A DNA stretch of 64,000 nucleotides from an uncultured Bacilli bacterium (GCA_934167825.1 CAKPLY010000004.1:1-64000), one strand, 5' to 3'; shown: positions 25,191-34,151, counted from the stretch's first letter. Numbers and translations are program-made. The notes: generated from the sequence alone by a model not told the origin.

Positions 25191-26981
25191 ATGAATAGAG
25201 AAGATATAGATGTAAGATATACTTGGGATTTAAGTAAGATTTTTAGTAGTAATGATAAGTTTAATGAAAGTTATGATACTGTTAGTGAGAGTATAAGTAA
25301 ATTTAGTTCTTATAAAGATGATATGTTAAAAGATGCAGATAGTTTATATAATACTTTAGAAGAATATTATAATATTTCTAGAGGTATTGATAAGTTATAT
25401 AGTTATGTAAATTTACTTTTTGATACAGACACTTCGAATAATAGTAATCAAGAATTAAAGGGTAAAGTAAGTAATTTATATAGTAAGTTTATAAGTGTTA
25501 GTTATTTTGTGGGAGTTAATATACTTAAACTTGATGAAGAAAAGATAAATAAATTTATTAAAGATAATAGTAATTTAGAGAAATATAGAAAGTTACTTAT
25601 GGATGAATTAAGATATAAGAAATATACTTTAAGTGATAGTGAAGAGCAGTTGTTATCTAAATTAAGTAAGACTCTTGGAAATAATTATGATACTTATGAG
25701 TTATTTAAGGATTGTGATATGGAGTTTGGTTCTATAAAGGATGAAGAAGGTAATATAGTTAAGGTTGATAACAGTAATTATTCTTTATATATAGAAAGTA
25801 AGGATAGAAGAGTTAGAAAAGAAGTATTTGATGTGTTATATGAGACATATAAGAGATATAAGAATACTTTTGCATCTTTAATTTATAATAATATAAATGA
25901 GGAAGTAAGTATAAGTAAAATAAGAGGGTATAATAGTGCGATAGAGAGTTCTTTGTATCATGATGAAGTAAATTTAGAAGTATATGATAATTTAATTGAT
26001 AGTGTTAATGAGGAAGTATCTATTTTATATAAATATTATGATATGAAGAAGAAGATATTAGGGTTAGATGAATTACATTTATATGATATATATGTGTCAA
26101 TGGTAGATGATTATAATGTCTCTTATAAGTTTGATGATGCAGTAAAAATAGTAAGAGATGCTCTTAGCGTGCTAGGTAATGAATATATTAAAATTTATGA
26201 TAAGGGTATAAAAGATAGGTGGATAGATGTATACCCTACATATAGTAAGAGAACAGGTGGTTATTCATCAGGTAGTTATGATACATACCCTTATGTGTTA
26301 CTTAATTATCAAGATAAGTATGGGGATATGTCTACTTTAGCACATGAAATGGGACATTCTATTCATAGTTATTATACAAGAAGTAATAATCTTTATATGT
26401 ATGGGGATTATTCTATATTTGTTGCAGAGGTTGCTTCGACAGTTAATGAATTGTTACTTAGTAAGTATATGATTAAGAATAGCAATGATAAGAAAGAAAA
26501 GTTATATATACTTAATAAACTTATGGAATTATTTAGAGCAACAATATATAGACAAACTATGTTTGCGGAGTTTGAGAAAGATATTTATAACGAAGTTGAA
26601 AAAGATAATGTTTTAACTGCAGAATTATTATCTAATAAATATTATGAACTTAATAAGAAATATTTTGGTAGTAATGTAGTAGTAGATGATGAAATAAGAT
26701 ATGAATGGGAAAGAATACCACATTTTTACTATAATTTTTATGTATATAAGTACGCAACTGGATTATCTTGTGCTTGTAAGATAGTTGATAATATACTTAG
26801 TGGTAAAGCAAATGCAGTAGAAAATTACATTTCTTTCTTGAAATGTGGTAGAACTAAAAATCCTATAGAGTCACTTTTAGTTGCAGGGGTAGATGTTACT
26901 AAAAAAGAAGTTGTTTTATCTGCGATAAAAATGTTTAGTGATACTATAGATGAGTTTGAAAGTATTATTAATGAGAAATAG
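25191..26981 (+). CDS. pepF: Oligoendopeptidase F
   Basis: 596 residues from ATG 25191 (AAAGGTGG RBS; a GTG at 25182 lies inside that RBS). M3-family metallopeptidase with the N-terminal PepF domain and HEMGH (about 383-387) as zinc motif; the third ligand Glu lies in FVAEVAST (about 411). Cytoplasmic breakdown of 7-17-residue peptides. A TATAAT at 25165-25170 with a TTG-extended context gives a probable promoter. Confidence 0.95.
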   Translation: MNREDIDVRYTWDLSKIFSSNDKFNESYDTVSESISKFSSYKDDMLKDADSLYNTLEEYYNISRGIDKLYSYVNLLFDTDTSNNSNQELKGKVSNLYSKFISVSYFVGVNILKLDEEKINKFIKDNSNLEKYRKLLMDELRYKKYTLSDSEEQLLSKLSKTLGNNYDTYELFKDCDMEFGSIKDEEGNIVKVDNSNYSLYIESKDRRVRKEVFDVLYETYKRYKNTFASLIYNNINEEVSISKIRGYNSAIESSLYHDEVNLEVYDNLIDSVNEEVSILYKYYDMKKKILGLDELHLYDIYVSMVDDYNVSYKFDDAVKIVRDALSVLGNEYIKIYDKGIKDRWIDVYPTYSKRTGGYSSGSYDTYPYVLLNYQDKYGDMSTLAHEMGHSIHSYYTRSNNLYMYGDYSIFVAEVASTVNELLLSKYMIKNSNDKKEKLYILNKLMELFRATIYRQTMFAEFEKDIYNEVEKDNVLTAELLSNKYYELNKKYFGSNVVVDDEIRYEWERIPHFYYNFYVYKYATGLSCACKIVDNILSGKANAVENYISFLKCGRTKNPIESLLVAGVDVTKKEVVLSAIKMFSDTIDEFESIINEK

Positions 26982-27025
26982 TAAATATACATAAGTAAAA
27001 AACTTAAAAAGATATAAAAAATAAC

Positions 27026-27054
27026 TTTACTTTAATTATAAAATTTGCTATAAT
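27026..27054 (+). promoter_or_regulatory. Promoter of rpsF-ssb-rpsR
   Basis: TTTACT (27026-27031), 17 bp, TATAAT (27049-27054) with an extended TG at its left. Confidence 0.7.
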
Positions 27055-27071
27055 ACTTCGTGGATGTGGAA

Positions 27072-27114
27072 TCCTTGCTTAAATTTAGTTTTAAGCCGAA
27101 TAGACCATAAGGAG
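27072..27114 (+). promoter_or_regulatory. Probable S6:S18 autoregulatory mRNA leader
   Basis: CCTT (27073) pairs with AAGG (27109-27112), enclosing a GCTTAAA/TTTAAGC hairpin (27077-27083 with 27090-27096) and an unpaired CCGAATAGACC segment. The S6:S18 leader family is known to present a CCG bulge just before the rpsF RBS, bound by the S6-S18 heterodimer. The match is to the layout I remember; a covariance search would settle it. Confidence 0.55.
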
Positions 27115-27122
27115 GTGCAATA

Positions 27123-27413
27123 ATGAGAAAGTATGAAATTATGTTCATAGTAAGATCAGATGCAGATGAAGAAACAAGAAAAAATACTGTTAGTTCATTA
27201 GAAAAGGCAATGACTACAAATAAAGCTACTATAACTTTATCTAAGGAATTAGGACAAAGAGAATTAGCTTATGAAATAAGTGGTTGCAGATCTGGTTTCT
27301 ATTATCTATATAATATTGAAGCAAATGATAGTAAGGCTATTGATGAATTCAAAAGAATTGCTAAAATTGATGAAAATGTTATTAGAGATTTAGTTATTAA
27401 TCTTGATAAATAG
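27123..27413 (+). CDS. rpsF: 30S ribosomal protein S6
   Basis: 96 residues with the ferredoxin-like S6 pattern: MRKYEIMFIVR, LGQRELAYEI, FYYLYNIEA, DENVIRDLVI. It pairs with S18 in the 30S platform. Strong AAGGAGG. First gene of the classic rpsF-ssb-rpsR operon. Confidence 0.98.
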   Translation: MRKYEIMFIVRSDADEETRKNTVSSLEKAMTTNKATITLSKELGQRELAYEISGCRSGFYYLYNIEANDSKAIDEFKRIAKIDENVIRDLVINLDK

Positions 27414-27425
27414 TTGGAGGATATT

Positions 27426-27911
27426 ATGAATAGAGTAGATTTAGTAGGAAGACTTACTAGAGATCCTGAACTTAGACATACAACAAGCGGTAGAGCGGTA
27501 TGTCAAATAAATTTAGCGATAAATAGAACATTTACTAACCAAAGTGGAGAAAGAGAAGCAGATTTTATTAATGTTGTTGTTTGGGATAAACAAGCAGAGA
27601 ATGTTGGTAAATATGTAAGTAAAGGTAGGTTAGTATCTGTTGAAGGTAGACTTCAAACAAGAAGTTATGATGATAAGGATGGAAAGAAAGTTTATGTAAC
27701 TGAAGTTGTTGCACAAAGTGTTCAATTTTTAAGTAGTGGAAGTAGTAATGGTGGAAATAGTAATAATAATAGTTCATACGATACTAACCCATTTGATTTT
27801 GACAACGATGCATCAAAACCTAAAGTAGAAGAGTCTGTTAATGTTGAAAAGGACCCATTTGAAAGTTTTGGAGAATCTGTTACAATAAGCGATAATGATT
27901 TACCATTCTAA
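27426..27911 (+). CDS. ssb: Single-stranded DNA-binding protein
   Basis: 161 residues from ATG 27426 (GGAGG 5 bases upstream). OB-fold begins [17 protein letters not shown] and includes [17 protein letters not shown] Gly/Ser/Asn linker leads to the acidic tip DNDLPF, which docks repair and replication proteins. The prophage carries a second ssb at 41309. Confidence 0.98.
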   Translation: MNRVDLVGRLTRDPELRHTTSGRAVCQINLAINRTFTNQSGEREADFINVVVWDKQAENVGKYVSKGRLVSVEGRLQTRSYDDKDGKKVYVTEVVAQSVQFLSSGSSNGGNSNNNSSYDTNPFDFDNDASKPKVEESVNVEKDPFESFGESVTISDNDLPF

Positions 27912-27928
27912 TAAAGGAGGAAATAATT

Positions 27929-28147
27929 ATGGCAGAATTTCGTAAACCAAAAAGAAAAAAAATATGTCATATGTGTGCTGGAAAACCAGTAGACTATAAA
28001 GATGTTGCAATTATTAGTAAATATATAAATGATAATGGTAAAATTTTACCAAGAAGATTTACTGGTACTTGTGCTAAACATCAAAGACATGTTGCTGAAC
28101 AAGTTAAATTAGCAAGACACATGGCATTTATACCATTTGTTAAATAG
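27929..28147 (+). CDS. rpsR: 30S ribosomal protein S18
   Basis: 72 residues; [14 protein letters not shown] with a CxxC pair (13-16), [24 protein letters not shown] and [20 protein letters not shown]. The CxxC type is usually paired with zinc-using L31, consistent with the rpmE here. Confidence 0.98.
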   Translation: MAEFRKPKRKKICHMCAGKPVDYKDVAIISKYINDNGKILPRRFTGTCAKHQRHVAEQVKLARHMAFIPFVK

Positions 28148-28160
28148 TTATATATAAAGT

Positions 28161-28195
28161 ATAATTTATGTTTGATACATAGGTTATATTTTTTT
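28161..28195 (+). terminator. Terminator of rpsF-ssb-rpsR
   Basis: An 11-bp stem with two G-U pairs (ATAATTTATGT at 28161-28171 with ACATAGGTTAT at 28177-28187), followed by seven Ts. Confidence 0.75.
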
Positions 28196-28228
28196 AAACT
28201 ATATTAGCAAACAATTGTTTATTTTATA

Positions 28229-28257
28229 TTGACTTTTATATACTCTTAATGTATAAT
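28229..28257 (+). promoter_or_regulatory. Promoter of rmuC
   Basis: TTGACT (28229-28234), 17 bp, TATAAT (28252-28257). Confidence 0.8.
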
Positions 28258-28280
28258 TTTTATTGTAGGATGTGAGAGAT

Positions 28281-29348
28281 ATGGATTATGTTATTATTGG
28301 ACTTTTGATAGTTATAATTATACTAGTTATAGTTGCAATACTTAAAAATGTTAATGAATCTAATATTACAGAAAGGTTAGGTAAGTTAGAGAATACTACA
28401 TTAAGGGAATTATCTAGTTTTAAATATGAACTTACTAAAGATTTAAATGATGATTTTGATAAGTTAAATGATAAGTTAGAAACTAAGATTAATATGATGA
28501 ATGATAGGGTTAATGAAAGATTAGATGATAGTTTTAGTAAGACTAATAGAACATTTACAATGGTTTTAGAAAGACTTAGTAAAATAGATGAAGCCCAGAA
28601 AAAGATAGACAATTTGTCTAGTGATATTGTCTCTTTACAAAGTATACTTACTGATAAAAAGAGCAGAGGTATTTTTGGCGAAGTTAATTTGTCTCATATA
28701 TTAACTAGTATATTTGGGGAAGGTAATGATAAAATATATAGATTACAATATATGTTTCCTAATAAAACTATAGCGGATGCTGTTATATTTGCTCCACTTC
28801 CTCTTGGTACTATTGCAGTAGATTCTAAGTTTCCTTTGGAACATTATAGAATAATGGTAGATAAGAATAAAACACAAATGGAGAGAGATTTAGCGGAAAA
28901 GCAATTTAAAATAGATGTGAAGAAACATATAGATGCAATTAGTGATAAGTATATAATACCTGGTGTTACTAGTGACCAAGCAATTATGTTTTTACCTGCA
29001 GAAGCATTATTTGCAGAAATTAATGCATATCATACAGAACTTGTAGATTATGCACAAAGAAAAAGAGTATGGATTACTTCTCCAACTACTTTGATGTCTA
29101 CTTTTACTGTTATTGAAGTGCTTTTAAAAAATATGGAAAGAGATAAGTATGCTAAGGTTATTCAAGAAGAATTAACTAAGTTAGGTATGGAGTTTTCTAG
29201 ATATAAAGAAAGATGGGATAAGTTATCTAGAAGTATAGAAACTGTTAATAAAGATGTAGAGAGTATACATGTTACTACAGATAAGATTAGTAAGAGGTTT
29301 GAATCTATTAGTAGTGTTGATATAAAAAATGACAATTATTTAGAATAG
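28281..29348 (+). CDS. rmuC: RmuC-family DNA recombination protein
   Basis: 355 residues from ATG 28281. One N-terminal membrane helix (about 2-22), a coiled-coil stalk (about 30-115), then the RmuC nuclease-like domain: KSRGIFGEVNLSHIL, DAVIFAPLPLGTIAVDSKFPLEHY and MFLPAEALFAEI. Thought to limit inversions at short repeats. The in-frame GTG at 28272 is less likely, given spacing. Confidence 0.93.
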   Translation: MDYVIIGLLIVIIILVIVAILKNVNESNITERLGKLENTTLRELSSFKYELTKDLNDDFDKLNDKLETKINMMNDRVNERLDDSFSKTNRTFTMVLERLSKIDEAQKKIDNLSSDIVSLQSILTDKKSRGIFGEVNLSHILTSIFGEGNDKIYRLQYMFPNKTIADAVIFAPLPLGTIAVDSKFPLEHYRIMVDKNKTQMERDLAEKQFKIDVKKHIDAISDKYIIPGVTSDQAIMFLPAEALFAEINAYHTELVDYAQRKRVWITSPTTLMSTFTVIEVLLKNMERDKYAKVIQEELTKLGMEFSRYKERWDKLSRSIETVNKDVESIHVTTDKISKRFESISSVDIKNDNYLE

Positions 29349-29396
29349 ATGTTTTACTTATATAAAAATACGAATATTATTTATTAGGTGGATAAA

Positions 29397-29618
29397 ATGG
29401 TTCGTATTTTTTTCTTCTTGTTTGGTTTTGGGTTAATGGTTGTTGGATTTACATATATTATTTTGTATGCTAATTTACTTACTACAACGTATAATTTTTA
29501 TGAATATGTTAATTTTATATTTAGTAGATATGAATGTTATTTTATATTTATTGGATTTATTATTATGGTTTTATCTTTATTAATAAAAGGAGAAGATAGT
29601 TATGCAATATATATATGA
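29397..29618 (+). CDS. Two-helix small membrane protein, unknown
   Basis: 73 residues from ATG 29397 (AGGTGG RBS). Two membrane helices (about 3-25 and 43-62) with a short Tyr/Phe-rich loop. No family recognised. It overlaps the next gene by 17 bp. Confidence 0.6.
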   Translation: MVRIFFFLFGFGLMVVGFTYIILYANLLTTTYNFYEYVNFIFSRYECYFIFIGFIIMVLSLLIKGEDSYAIYI

Positions 29619-30228
29619 TATTATGTTAAACTTTAATGATTGTTATTATGAGTTTTATGAATGGAAAAAGAGGGATAAACTTATTAATGTAAAGAAAATA
29701 CCTTTATATAAGGTTAATAGTGATGTTATGTATGATTTTATGTATAATGATGTTTGTGTGGATAAAAAGTTTTTAGATAATATATTTGAACTTACGTTAT
29801 TTTATAAGAAGTTAAACTATAAATATATGTGTTTATTTAGTGATGGTAATAAGAGTATTGGACTTATGTTTAATGAAAAGGGAGAAGTGATAAATAGAAG
29901 TTCTTTAACTTTAGAGGAAGATGATGAGGTTAATGATGAGTCATATTTACAGGATGTTACTGATATTTGTTATGATGTTAAGAAGAGGAATAGTGATGTA
30001 TTAATATCTAGGATAGAGAAAGATAGATATGATTATTTATATAAATATATTAATAAGTTAAATGTTATAGATGATTATACTATTTTAAGATATATTTATT
30101 ATGATTATTTTGAAGAGGAGAATGATGATGCGGAAGATATAAAGAAAAAATTACTTAATGTTATAGAAGATATGAATGATAATAGATTATATGATATAGT
30201 TAAAGTGTTTAAAAAGATTAAAAATTAA
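29602..30228 (+). CDS. DUF3603-like cytoplasmic protein
   Basis: 208 residues. The opening, MQYIYDIMLN..D.YYEFYEWKK.D, then KIPLYKV, follows the DUF3603 pattern of Bacilli (YLHDVWVN...FHEW...DQVPLLKV). The family's function is unknown. Acidic and rich in Tyr, Asp and Asn. AAAGGAG RBS inside the end of the preceding membrane protein. Confidence 0.6.
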   Translation: MQYIYDIMLNFNDCYYEFYEWKKRDKLINVKKIPLYKVNSDVMYDFMYNDVCVDKKFLDNIFELTLFYKKLNYKYMCLFSDGNKSIGLMFNEKGEVINRSSLTLEEDDEVNDESYLQDVTDICYDVKKRNSDVLISRIEKDRYDYLYKYINKLNVIDDYTILRYIYYDYFEEENDDAEDIKKKLLNVIEDMNDNRLYDIVKVFKKIKN

Positions 30229-30239
30229 AATAAGATCAA

Positions 30240-30872
30240 TTACTTTGATCTTATTTTGCTGTCATATAGGGATATTATTATTGAACCTAGAGAATTGCCT
30301 ATAATCATAATAAGTAGATATAATAATACTTTTGTATTTATAGAAAGTGATACTGCAAAGTAAAATATATTTGCTATACAGTGTTCAAATCCTGATAAGA
30401 TAAATACTACTACTGAAAAGAATATTAATATATATTTACTTAAGGTATTAGTTTCTTTTTTATAGTTATTTACTGCGATGTACATAAGTATTCCACAGAA
30501 TATAGATAATATAAATATACTTAGTAAGTTATCGTTTAATTTTATATCTACTAGAGATTTTGCTTTATCTATATAGTTATTATATCTTGTTAGTCTTACT
30601 ATTAGTCCTGTTAGGGATGCTCCAATGAAGTTACCTATTAGTGTTATTAATAATTCGGTTATATATCCTTTTTTGCGTTCTATTATGTATCCTATTTTAC
30701 CGGTATATAGATTCATATTATAGATACATATTGTTAATAATCCTATGGAGAAGAGAATGCTTCCTGTTACTTTGTTATCTAATGCAAGATATACTGTTCC
30801 TCCAATACCTATAAAAATTCCTGCGTATATTGCTTTTGTTAAAGTTATTATGTTTTTATTATTTACTTTCAT
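30240..30872 (-). CDS. Formate/nitrite transporter (FNT) family channel
   Basis: 210 residues from ATG 30872 (AAGGAAG RBS; the longer frame's start has none). About six membrane helices with FNT landmarks: AIYAGIFIGIGGTVYL, NMNLYTGKIGYI and GFEHCIANIFYF. The pentameric relatives carry formate, nitrite, lactate or hydrosulfide. It is shorter than the usual 250-280 residues, with tight loops. Substrate not determinable. Confidence 0.85.
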   Translation of the reverse strand: MKVNNKNIITLTKAIYAGIFIGIGGTVYLALDNKVTGSILFSIGLLTICIYNMNLYTGKIGYIIERKKGYITELLITLIGNFIGASLTGLIVRLTRYNNYIDKAKSLVDIKLNDNLLSIFILSIFCGILMYIAVNNYKKETNTLSKYILIFFSVVVFILSGFEHCIANIFYFAVSLSINTKVLLYLLIMIIGNSLGSIIISLYDSKIRSK

Positions 30873-30898
30873 TTTCTTACTTCCTTTTTTATAATATA

Positions 30899-30922
30899 AA
30901 AGATGTGAAATTGTCACATCTT
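30899..30922 (-). terminator. Terminator between the PrsA-like and FNT genes
   Basis: AAGATGTGA and TCACATCTT (30899-30907, 30914-30922) form a 9-bp stem. On the minus strand TTTTATATT follows. The FNT gene downstream has its own RBS but probably depends on partial read-through. Confidence 0.65.
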
Positions 30923-30927
30923 TATTT

Positions 30928-31932
30928 TTATTTATGTTCTTTTAAATATTCGTTATATTTACTTTCCATTACTGTATCGCTAAACTTAAGGTTGTTTTCT
31001 TCGCGTAAGTGGTCTAAAGCTTTATAGTATAGGTTTGTATCTTCAGCTTTTTTGTTGCTTACTAATACATCGATAACGGCATCTTTAACATCTTCAAGAG
31101 ATGCTTTATCTTTTTGGTCTATACGATGAATAATATGATATCCGTAAGTTGTTTTTACTAATTCTTTAGTGTATTCTCCATCTTTTAGATTTTTTAATGC
31201 AGTCATATAACTTTCTTGAATATTTGAATTAAAACCTTGGTAATTAAGATTTTCGTAAGTTATTTTGTCTTTGTATTCTTCTTTAACTTCTTCGAAAGAT
31301 TTACCTTCGTTTAATTTTGCTATAATTTCATTACCTAGTTCTTTTGCTTCTTCTTCAGTTCTATTGCTATCTATTGTTACTAGCATATGTTCAGAGTTTA
31401 TGTCACCATATACTTCATTGTTATAGTAATTTTCAATATCTTTATCAGTAATTAAACTTTTTACGTATTCGTTAAAATATTCATTTCTACGATAGTTTAA
31501 TTTTAGAACATTAAGGAAATCTTCGTGTGAAGAGAAACCGTTGTTCTTTAAGAATTGTTCTTTAGTTGTACCATAATATTGTTCATATTGTGTATAGTAG
31601 TTTTGTGCAGTTTTTTCTACGCTTTCTAACATTTCAGTGTTTTCTTCATATTTTGGTTCAAGAATCATTTTATCAATTATATCAAGTAATTGACTTATTG
31701 GGTAATATTCTTTCATGTTTTCATACAAAGTATCTGCAGTTACTACTTCGCCATTTATTTCTGCGACTGGTTCAGTACCATCTTTTAACTGTGCAATTCT
31801 ATCTGGCCATATAATTGTTGCTACTATTGCTGCAACTAATGCTCCTCCTATAAAACCATAAATTACCTTTCTGTTTTCATCTAGAAAACTTATAATATTT
31901 TTAGTTTTTTTCTTTGATTCAATTTTTTTCAT
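30928..31932 (-). CDS. PrsA-like parvulin foldase, membrane-anchored
   Basis: 334 residues. A basic cytoplasmic tail (KKIESKKKTK) precedes one membrane helix (about 23-42); there is no lipobox Cys, unlike Bacillus PrsA. A SurA/PrsA-type N-terminal helical domain (EINGEVVTADTLYE) surrounds a PPIC parvulin domain (about 178-268) with SEHMLVTID, YKDKITYENLNYQGF and TTYGYHIIHRID. It helps fold proteins that leave the Sec channel. Predicted to act at the outer face of the membrane. Confidence 0.88.
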   Translation of the reverse strand: MKKIESKKKTKNIISFLDENRKVIYGFIGGALVAAIVATIIWPDRIAQLKDGTEPVAEINGEVVTADTLYENMKEYYPISQLLDIIDKMILEPKYEENTEMLESVEKTAQNYYTQYEQYYGTTKEQFLKNNGFSSHEDFLNVLKLNYRRNEYFNEYVKSLITDKDIENYYNNEVYGDINSEHMLVTIDSNRTEEEAKELGNEIIAKLNEGKSFEEVKEEYKDKITYENLNYQGFNSNIQESYMTALKNLKDGEYTKELVKTTYGYHIIHRIDQKDKASLEDVKDAVIDVLVSNKKAEDTNLYYKALDHLREENNLKFSDTVMESKYNEYLKEHK

Positions 31933-31993
31933 GTTTGTCTCCTTTCATCAGTCTATGTATATAATAACAAAAAATAATTAAAAAGACAATACT

Positions 31994-32018
31994 TGATGGG
32001 ACAAAAAACTTAAGTTTT
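31994..32018. repeat. Left copy of direct repeat bracketing the NUDIX gene
   Basis: TGATGGGACAAAA-(a/t)-ACTTAAGTTTT matches 32613-32637 with one mismatch. It contains the palindrome AAACTTAAGTTT. Confidence 0.6.
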
Positions 32019-32153
32019 GTGAAAAAAATATGAAAATATCTATTTTTTAAAATTTAATAATTGAGGGAAGAGTGTTTATTAATAAAATTTTAAAATATCA
32101 GTTTAAATTATTTAATAAATATGATAAACTATGGTTATGGTGAGGTAAATAAT

Positions 32154-32564
32154 ATGTTAGAAGTAAAGTTATATGATTTTGGTTATTGTGATGAATCTAA
32201 ATATACTAGAGTAGTTTGTGTATGTCGTTATCATGGTAAATATGTTTTTTGTTATAATAAAAAAAGAAACGGTTGGGAAATTCCTGGTGGACATATAGAG
32301 AATGGTGAAACTTGGCAAGAAGCTGCGAAAAGGGAAATGTATGAAGAAACGGGGGCAACAAAAATAGAGTTAACACCGGTTAGTGTATACAAAATTAGTG
32401 CATTTGGTTTATTATGTTTTTGTGAAATTTTAGAAATGGAAGAGTTACCAAAAGATTATGAGATGTCAAAAATTATGTTTTCAAATGATTTACCAAATAA
32501 TCTTACTTATCCAGATACTTTTAAATTATATTTTAAAACTGTTAAAGAAAAAATGAATTTGTAA
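32154..32564 (+). CDS. NUDIX hydrolase
   Basis: 136 residues from ATG 32154 (GAGG 8 bases upstream). The Nudix box is complete: GGHIENGETWQEAAKREMYEETGA (about 43-66), with the metal-binding REMYEE. Substrate is a nucleoside-diphosphate compound, not determinable. It sits alone between two copies of a 25-bp direct repeat and has no operon partner. Confidence 0.88.
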   Translation: MLEVKLYDFGYCDESKYTRVVCVCRYHGKYVFCYNKKRNGWEIPGGHIENGETWQEAAKREMYEETGATKIELTPVSVYKISAFGLLCFCEILEMEELPKDYEMSKIMFSNDLPNNLTYPDTFKLYFKTVKEKMNL

Positions 32565-32612
32565 TATCTATAAATTTATTTTTTTTACTAATATAGTTTT
32601 TATGTCATAAAA

Positions 32613-32637
32613 TGATGGGACAAAATACTTAAGTTTT
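32613..32637. repeat. Right copy of direct repeat bracketing the NUDIX gene
   Basis: Partner of 31994-32018, same orientation, about 620 bp apart. Confidence 0.6.
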
Positions 32638-32730
32638 TGAAATTAATTTAAGTTATATAAGTAAAAGAAGCACATATTTTTGTTTTTTGTATAAAATAAT
32701 GTGAAAGATAAAAAAGGGGGGAAGTATACT

Positions 32731-32811
32731 ATGGGTAATTGTGGAAGTTCTGCTGCTATTGTTTTAGTTTTATTTATTTTATTAATAATTATACTAGGGG
32801 CTTGGATATAA
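32731..32811 (+). CDS. YjcZ-type sporulation micro-peptide 1
   Basis: 26 residues: a short MGNCGSS head and a hydrophobic helix (VLFILLIIILGAWI). This is the build of the YjcZ family (Gly-rich head, one helix), small spore-associated proteins of Bacilli. AAAGGGGGGAAG is an unusually strong RBS. CATATTTTT upstream (32672) resembles a sigma E/K -10 box; weak evidence. Confidence 0.65.
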   Translation: MGNCGSSAAIVLVLFILLIIILGAWI

Positions 32812-32834
32812 AACTTTTTAGGAGGTGTTAAATT

Positions 32835-32975
32835 ATGACAACTGGAAATAATTGTTCTTGTAGTACAAATACATGCAGTACAAATATGTGTGGATCAAGA
32901 AGTAATGGGTTCTTGATTGTTCTTGTTTTATATATTTTACTTGCTATTATTATTGGTTCTGCATTTTTTTACTAA
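32835..32975 (+). CDS. YjcZ-type sporulation micro-peptide 2
   Basis: 46 residues. Cys/Thr/Asn-rich head (CSCSTNTCSTNMCGS, five Cys) then a helix, FLIVLVLYILLAIIIGSAFFY, close to the YjcZ consensus. AGGAGGTG RBS, 23 bp after its sister gene, before a strong terminator. The Cys-rich head could cross-link in the spore coat; inferred. Confidence 0.7.
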   Translation: MTTGNNCSCSTNTCSTNMCGSRSNGFLIVLVLYILLAIIIGSAFFY

Positions 32976-32982
32976 TATATCT

Positions 32983-33008
32983 AAACTATCTTCGGATAGT
33001 TTATTTTT
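32983..33008 (+). terminator. Terminator of the YjcZ-type pair
   Basis: AAACTATC-TTCG-GATAGTTT with a UUCG tetraloop, then ATTTTT. Confidence 0.9.
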
Positions 33009-33035
33009 GTGATGTTTTAATAAAAAGGTATATAG

Positions 33036-33398
33036 TTATTTGTTTGTTAATAAACTATATACTTCTTCTTTTGTTAATGTGTTATCACTTTTATATACTG
33101 GAATTAAATGCATGTGAAAGTGTTTTACTTCTTCGCATATTCCATTGTTTTGTACTATTTCTATTCCATCACAATGTAGTCTATCTATTAGTAGTTTAGA
33201 TATTTTTTTACTTATGTTGTTTATATAAATTAATGTATCTTCTTTAATGTCAAATAAGTCTACACAATGTTCTTTCGGTATTATTAAAGTGTGTCCTGTA
33301 CTTTTGGGGTTTACATCTAATATTACTTTTACTATATCATCTTCATATATAGTACTTGATGGAATTTCATTATTTATTATTTTACAAAATATATCCAT
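33036..33398 (-). CDS. HIT-family nucleotide hydrolase
   Basis: 120 residues. CKIINNEIPSSTIYEDD at the start and HFHMHLIP (about 97-104) as histidine triad. Family members hydrolyse nucleoside phosphoramidates and dinucleoside polyphosphates. C-terminal region slightly short. RBS GGAG in the minus strand. Confidence 0.93.
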   Translation of the reverse strand: MDIFCKIINNEIPSSTIYEDDIVKVILDVNPKSTGHTLIIPKEHCVDLFDIKEDTLIYINNISKKISKLLIDRLHCDGIEIVQNNGICEEVKHFHMHLIPVYKSDNTLTKEEVYSLLTNK

Positions 33399-33539
33399 AT
33401 TATCATCTCCATAAAAAGTATAGCAAATATTATGAAATAAGTAAATATTTAAATTATGTTAAATTATGTTATTTTTGTTTAAATACTAGTTTTTTACTTT
33501 TGATTGTGATATACTTTTAGTAGAAAGGATGGGATATTT

Positions 33540-34076
33540 ATGAAATATAATATTCGTGGAGACAAGATGGTAGTAACTGATGCGATTAAGGATTATACTA
33601 TATCTAAGTTAGATAGACTTAATAAGTATTTTAATGAAGATGATATAGTAGCAAATGTCCTTACTAAAGTTAGAGGAGATAAGCAAATTATTGAGGTTAC
33701 AATTCCTACTGACAAATTTATTTTAAGAAGTGAAGAATCTAATAATGATTTATATGCTGCAATTGATTTAGTTACTGATAAATTAGAGAGACAAATAAGA
33801 AAGAATAAGACTAAATTAAAGAAGCAAAATAAGGTTAATAATAAATATGAATACTTTAATTTTGATTATGAAGTATTAGAAGAAGATGAGGAAGAGGAGA
33901 AAGGGATTGTTAAGAGAAAAAAGATAGATACTAAACCTATGGATGAGGAAGAAGCAATACTTGAAATGGAACTCTTAGGGCATAGTTTCTTTGTATATAA
34001 AGATATGCATACAAATAGTGTTAAAGTCTTATATAAAAGAAATGATGGAAACTACGGTGTAATTGATACTGAATAG
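33540..34076 (+). CDS. hpf: Long-form ribosome hibernation-promoting factor
   Basis: 178 residues. N-terminal S30AE domain (about 1-100), an acidic linker (YEVLEEDEEEEKG) and the C-terminal dimerisation domain (MDEEEAILEMELLGHSFFVYKD, about 131-178). The long form pairs ribosomes into inactive 100S dimers. Placed directly upstream of secA, a common Bacillota order. Confidence 0.95.
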   Translation: MKYNIRGDKMVVTDAIKDYTISKLDRLNKYFNEDDIVANVLTKVRGDKQIIEVTIPTDKFILRSEESNNDLYAAIDLVTDKLERQIRKNKTKLKKQNKVNNKYEYFNFDYEVLEEDEEEEKGIVKRKKIDTKPMDEEEAILEMELLGHSFFVYKDMHTNSVKVLYKRNDGNYGVIDTE

Positions 34077-34085
34077 TGAGTATTT

Positions 34086-34111
34086 AAGTCTACTTATATG
34101 TAGACTTTTTC
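34086..34111 (+). terminator. Terminator of hpf
   Basis: AAGTCTAC (34086-34093) pairs with GTAGACTT (34100-34107), then Ts. Confidence 0.85.
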
Positions 34112-34151
34112 TTTAAAGTATTGTAAAATATATATTATGGAGATGATTTAG

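Noticed and set aside
28200..28222. AAACAATTGTTT palindrome as terminator of the rpsF operon
   Set aside because: No loop and only four Ts; the hairpin at 28161-28195 is a far better terminator.
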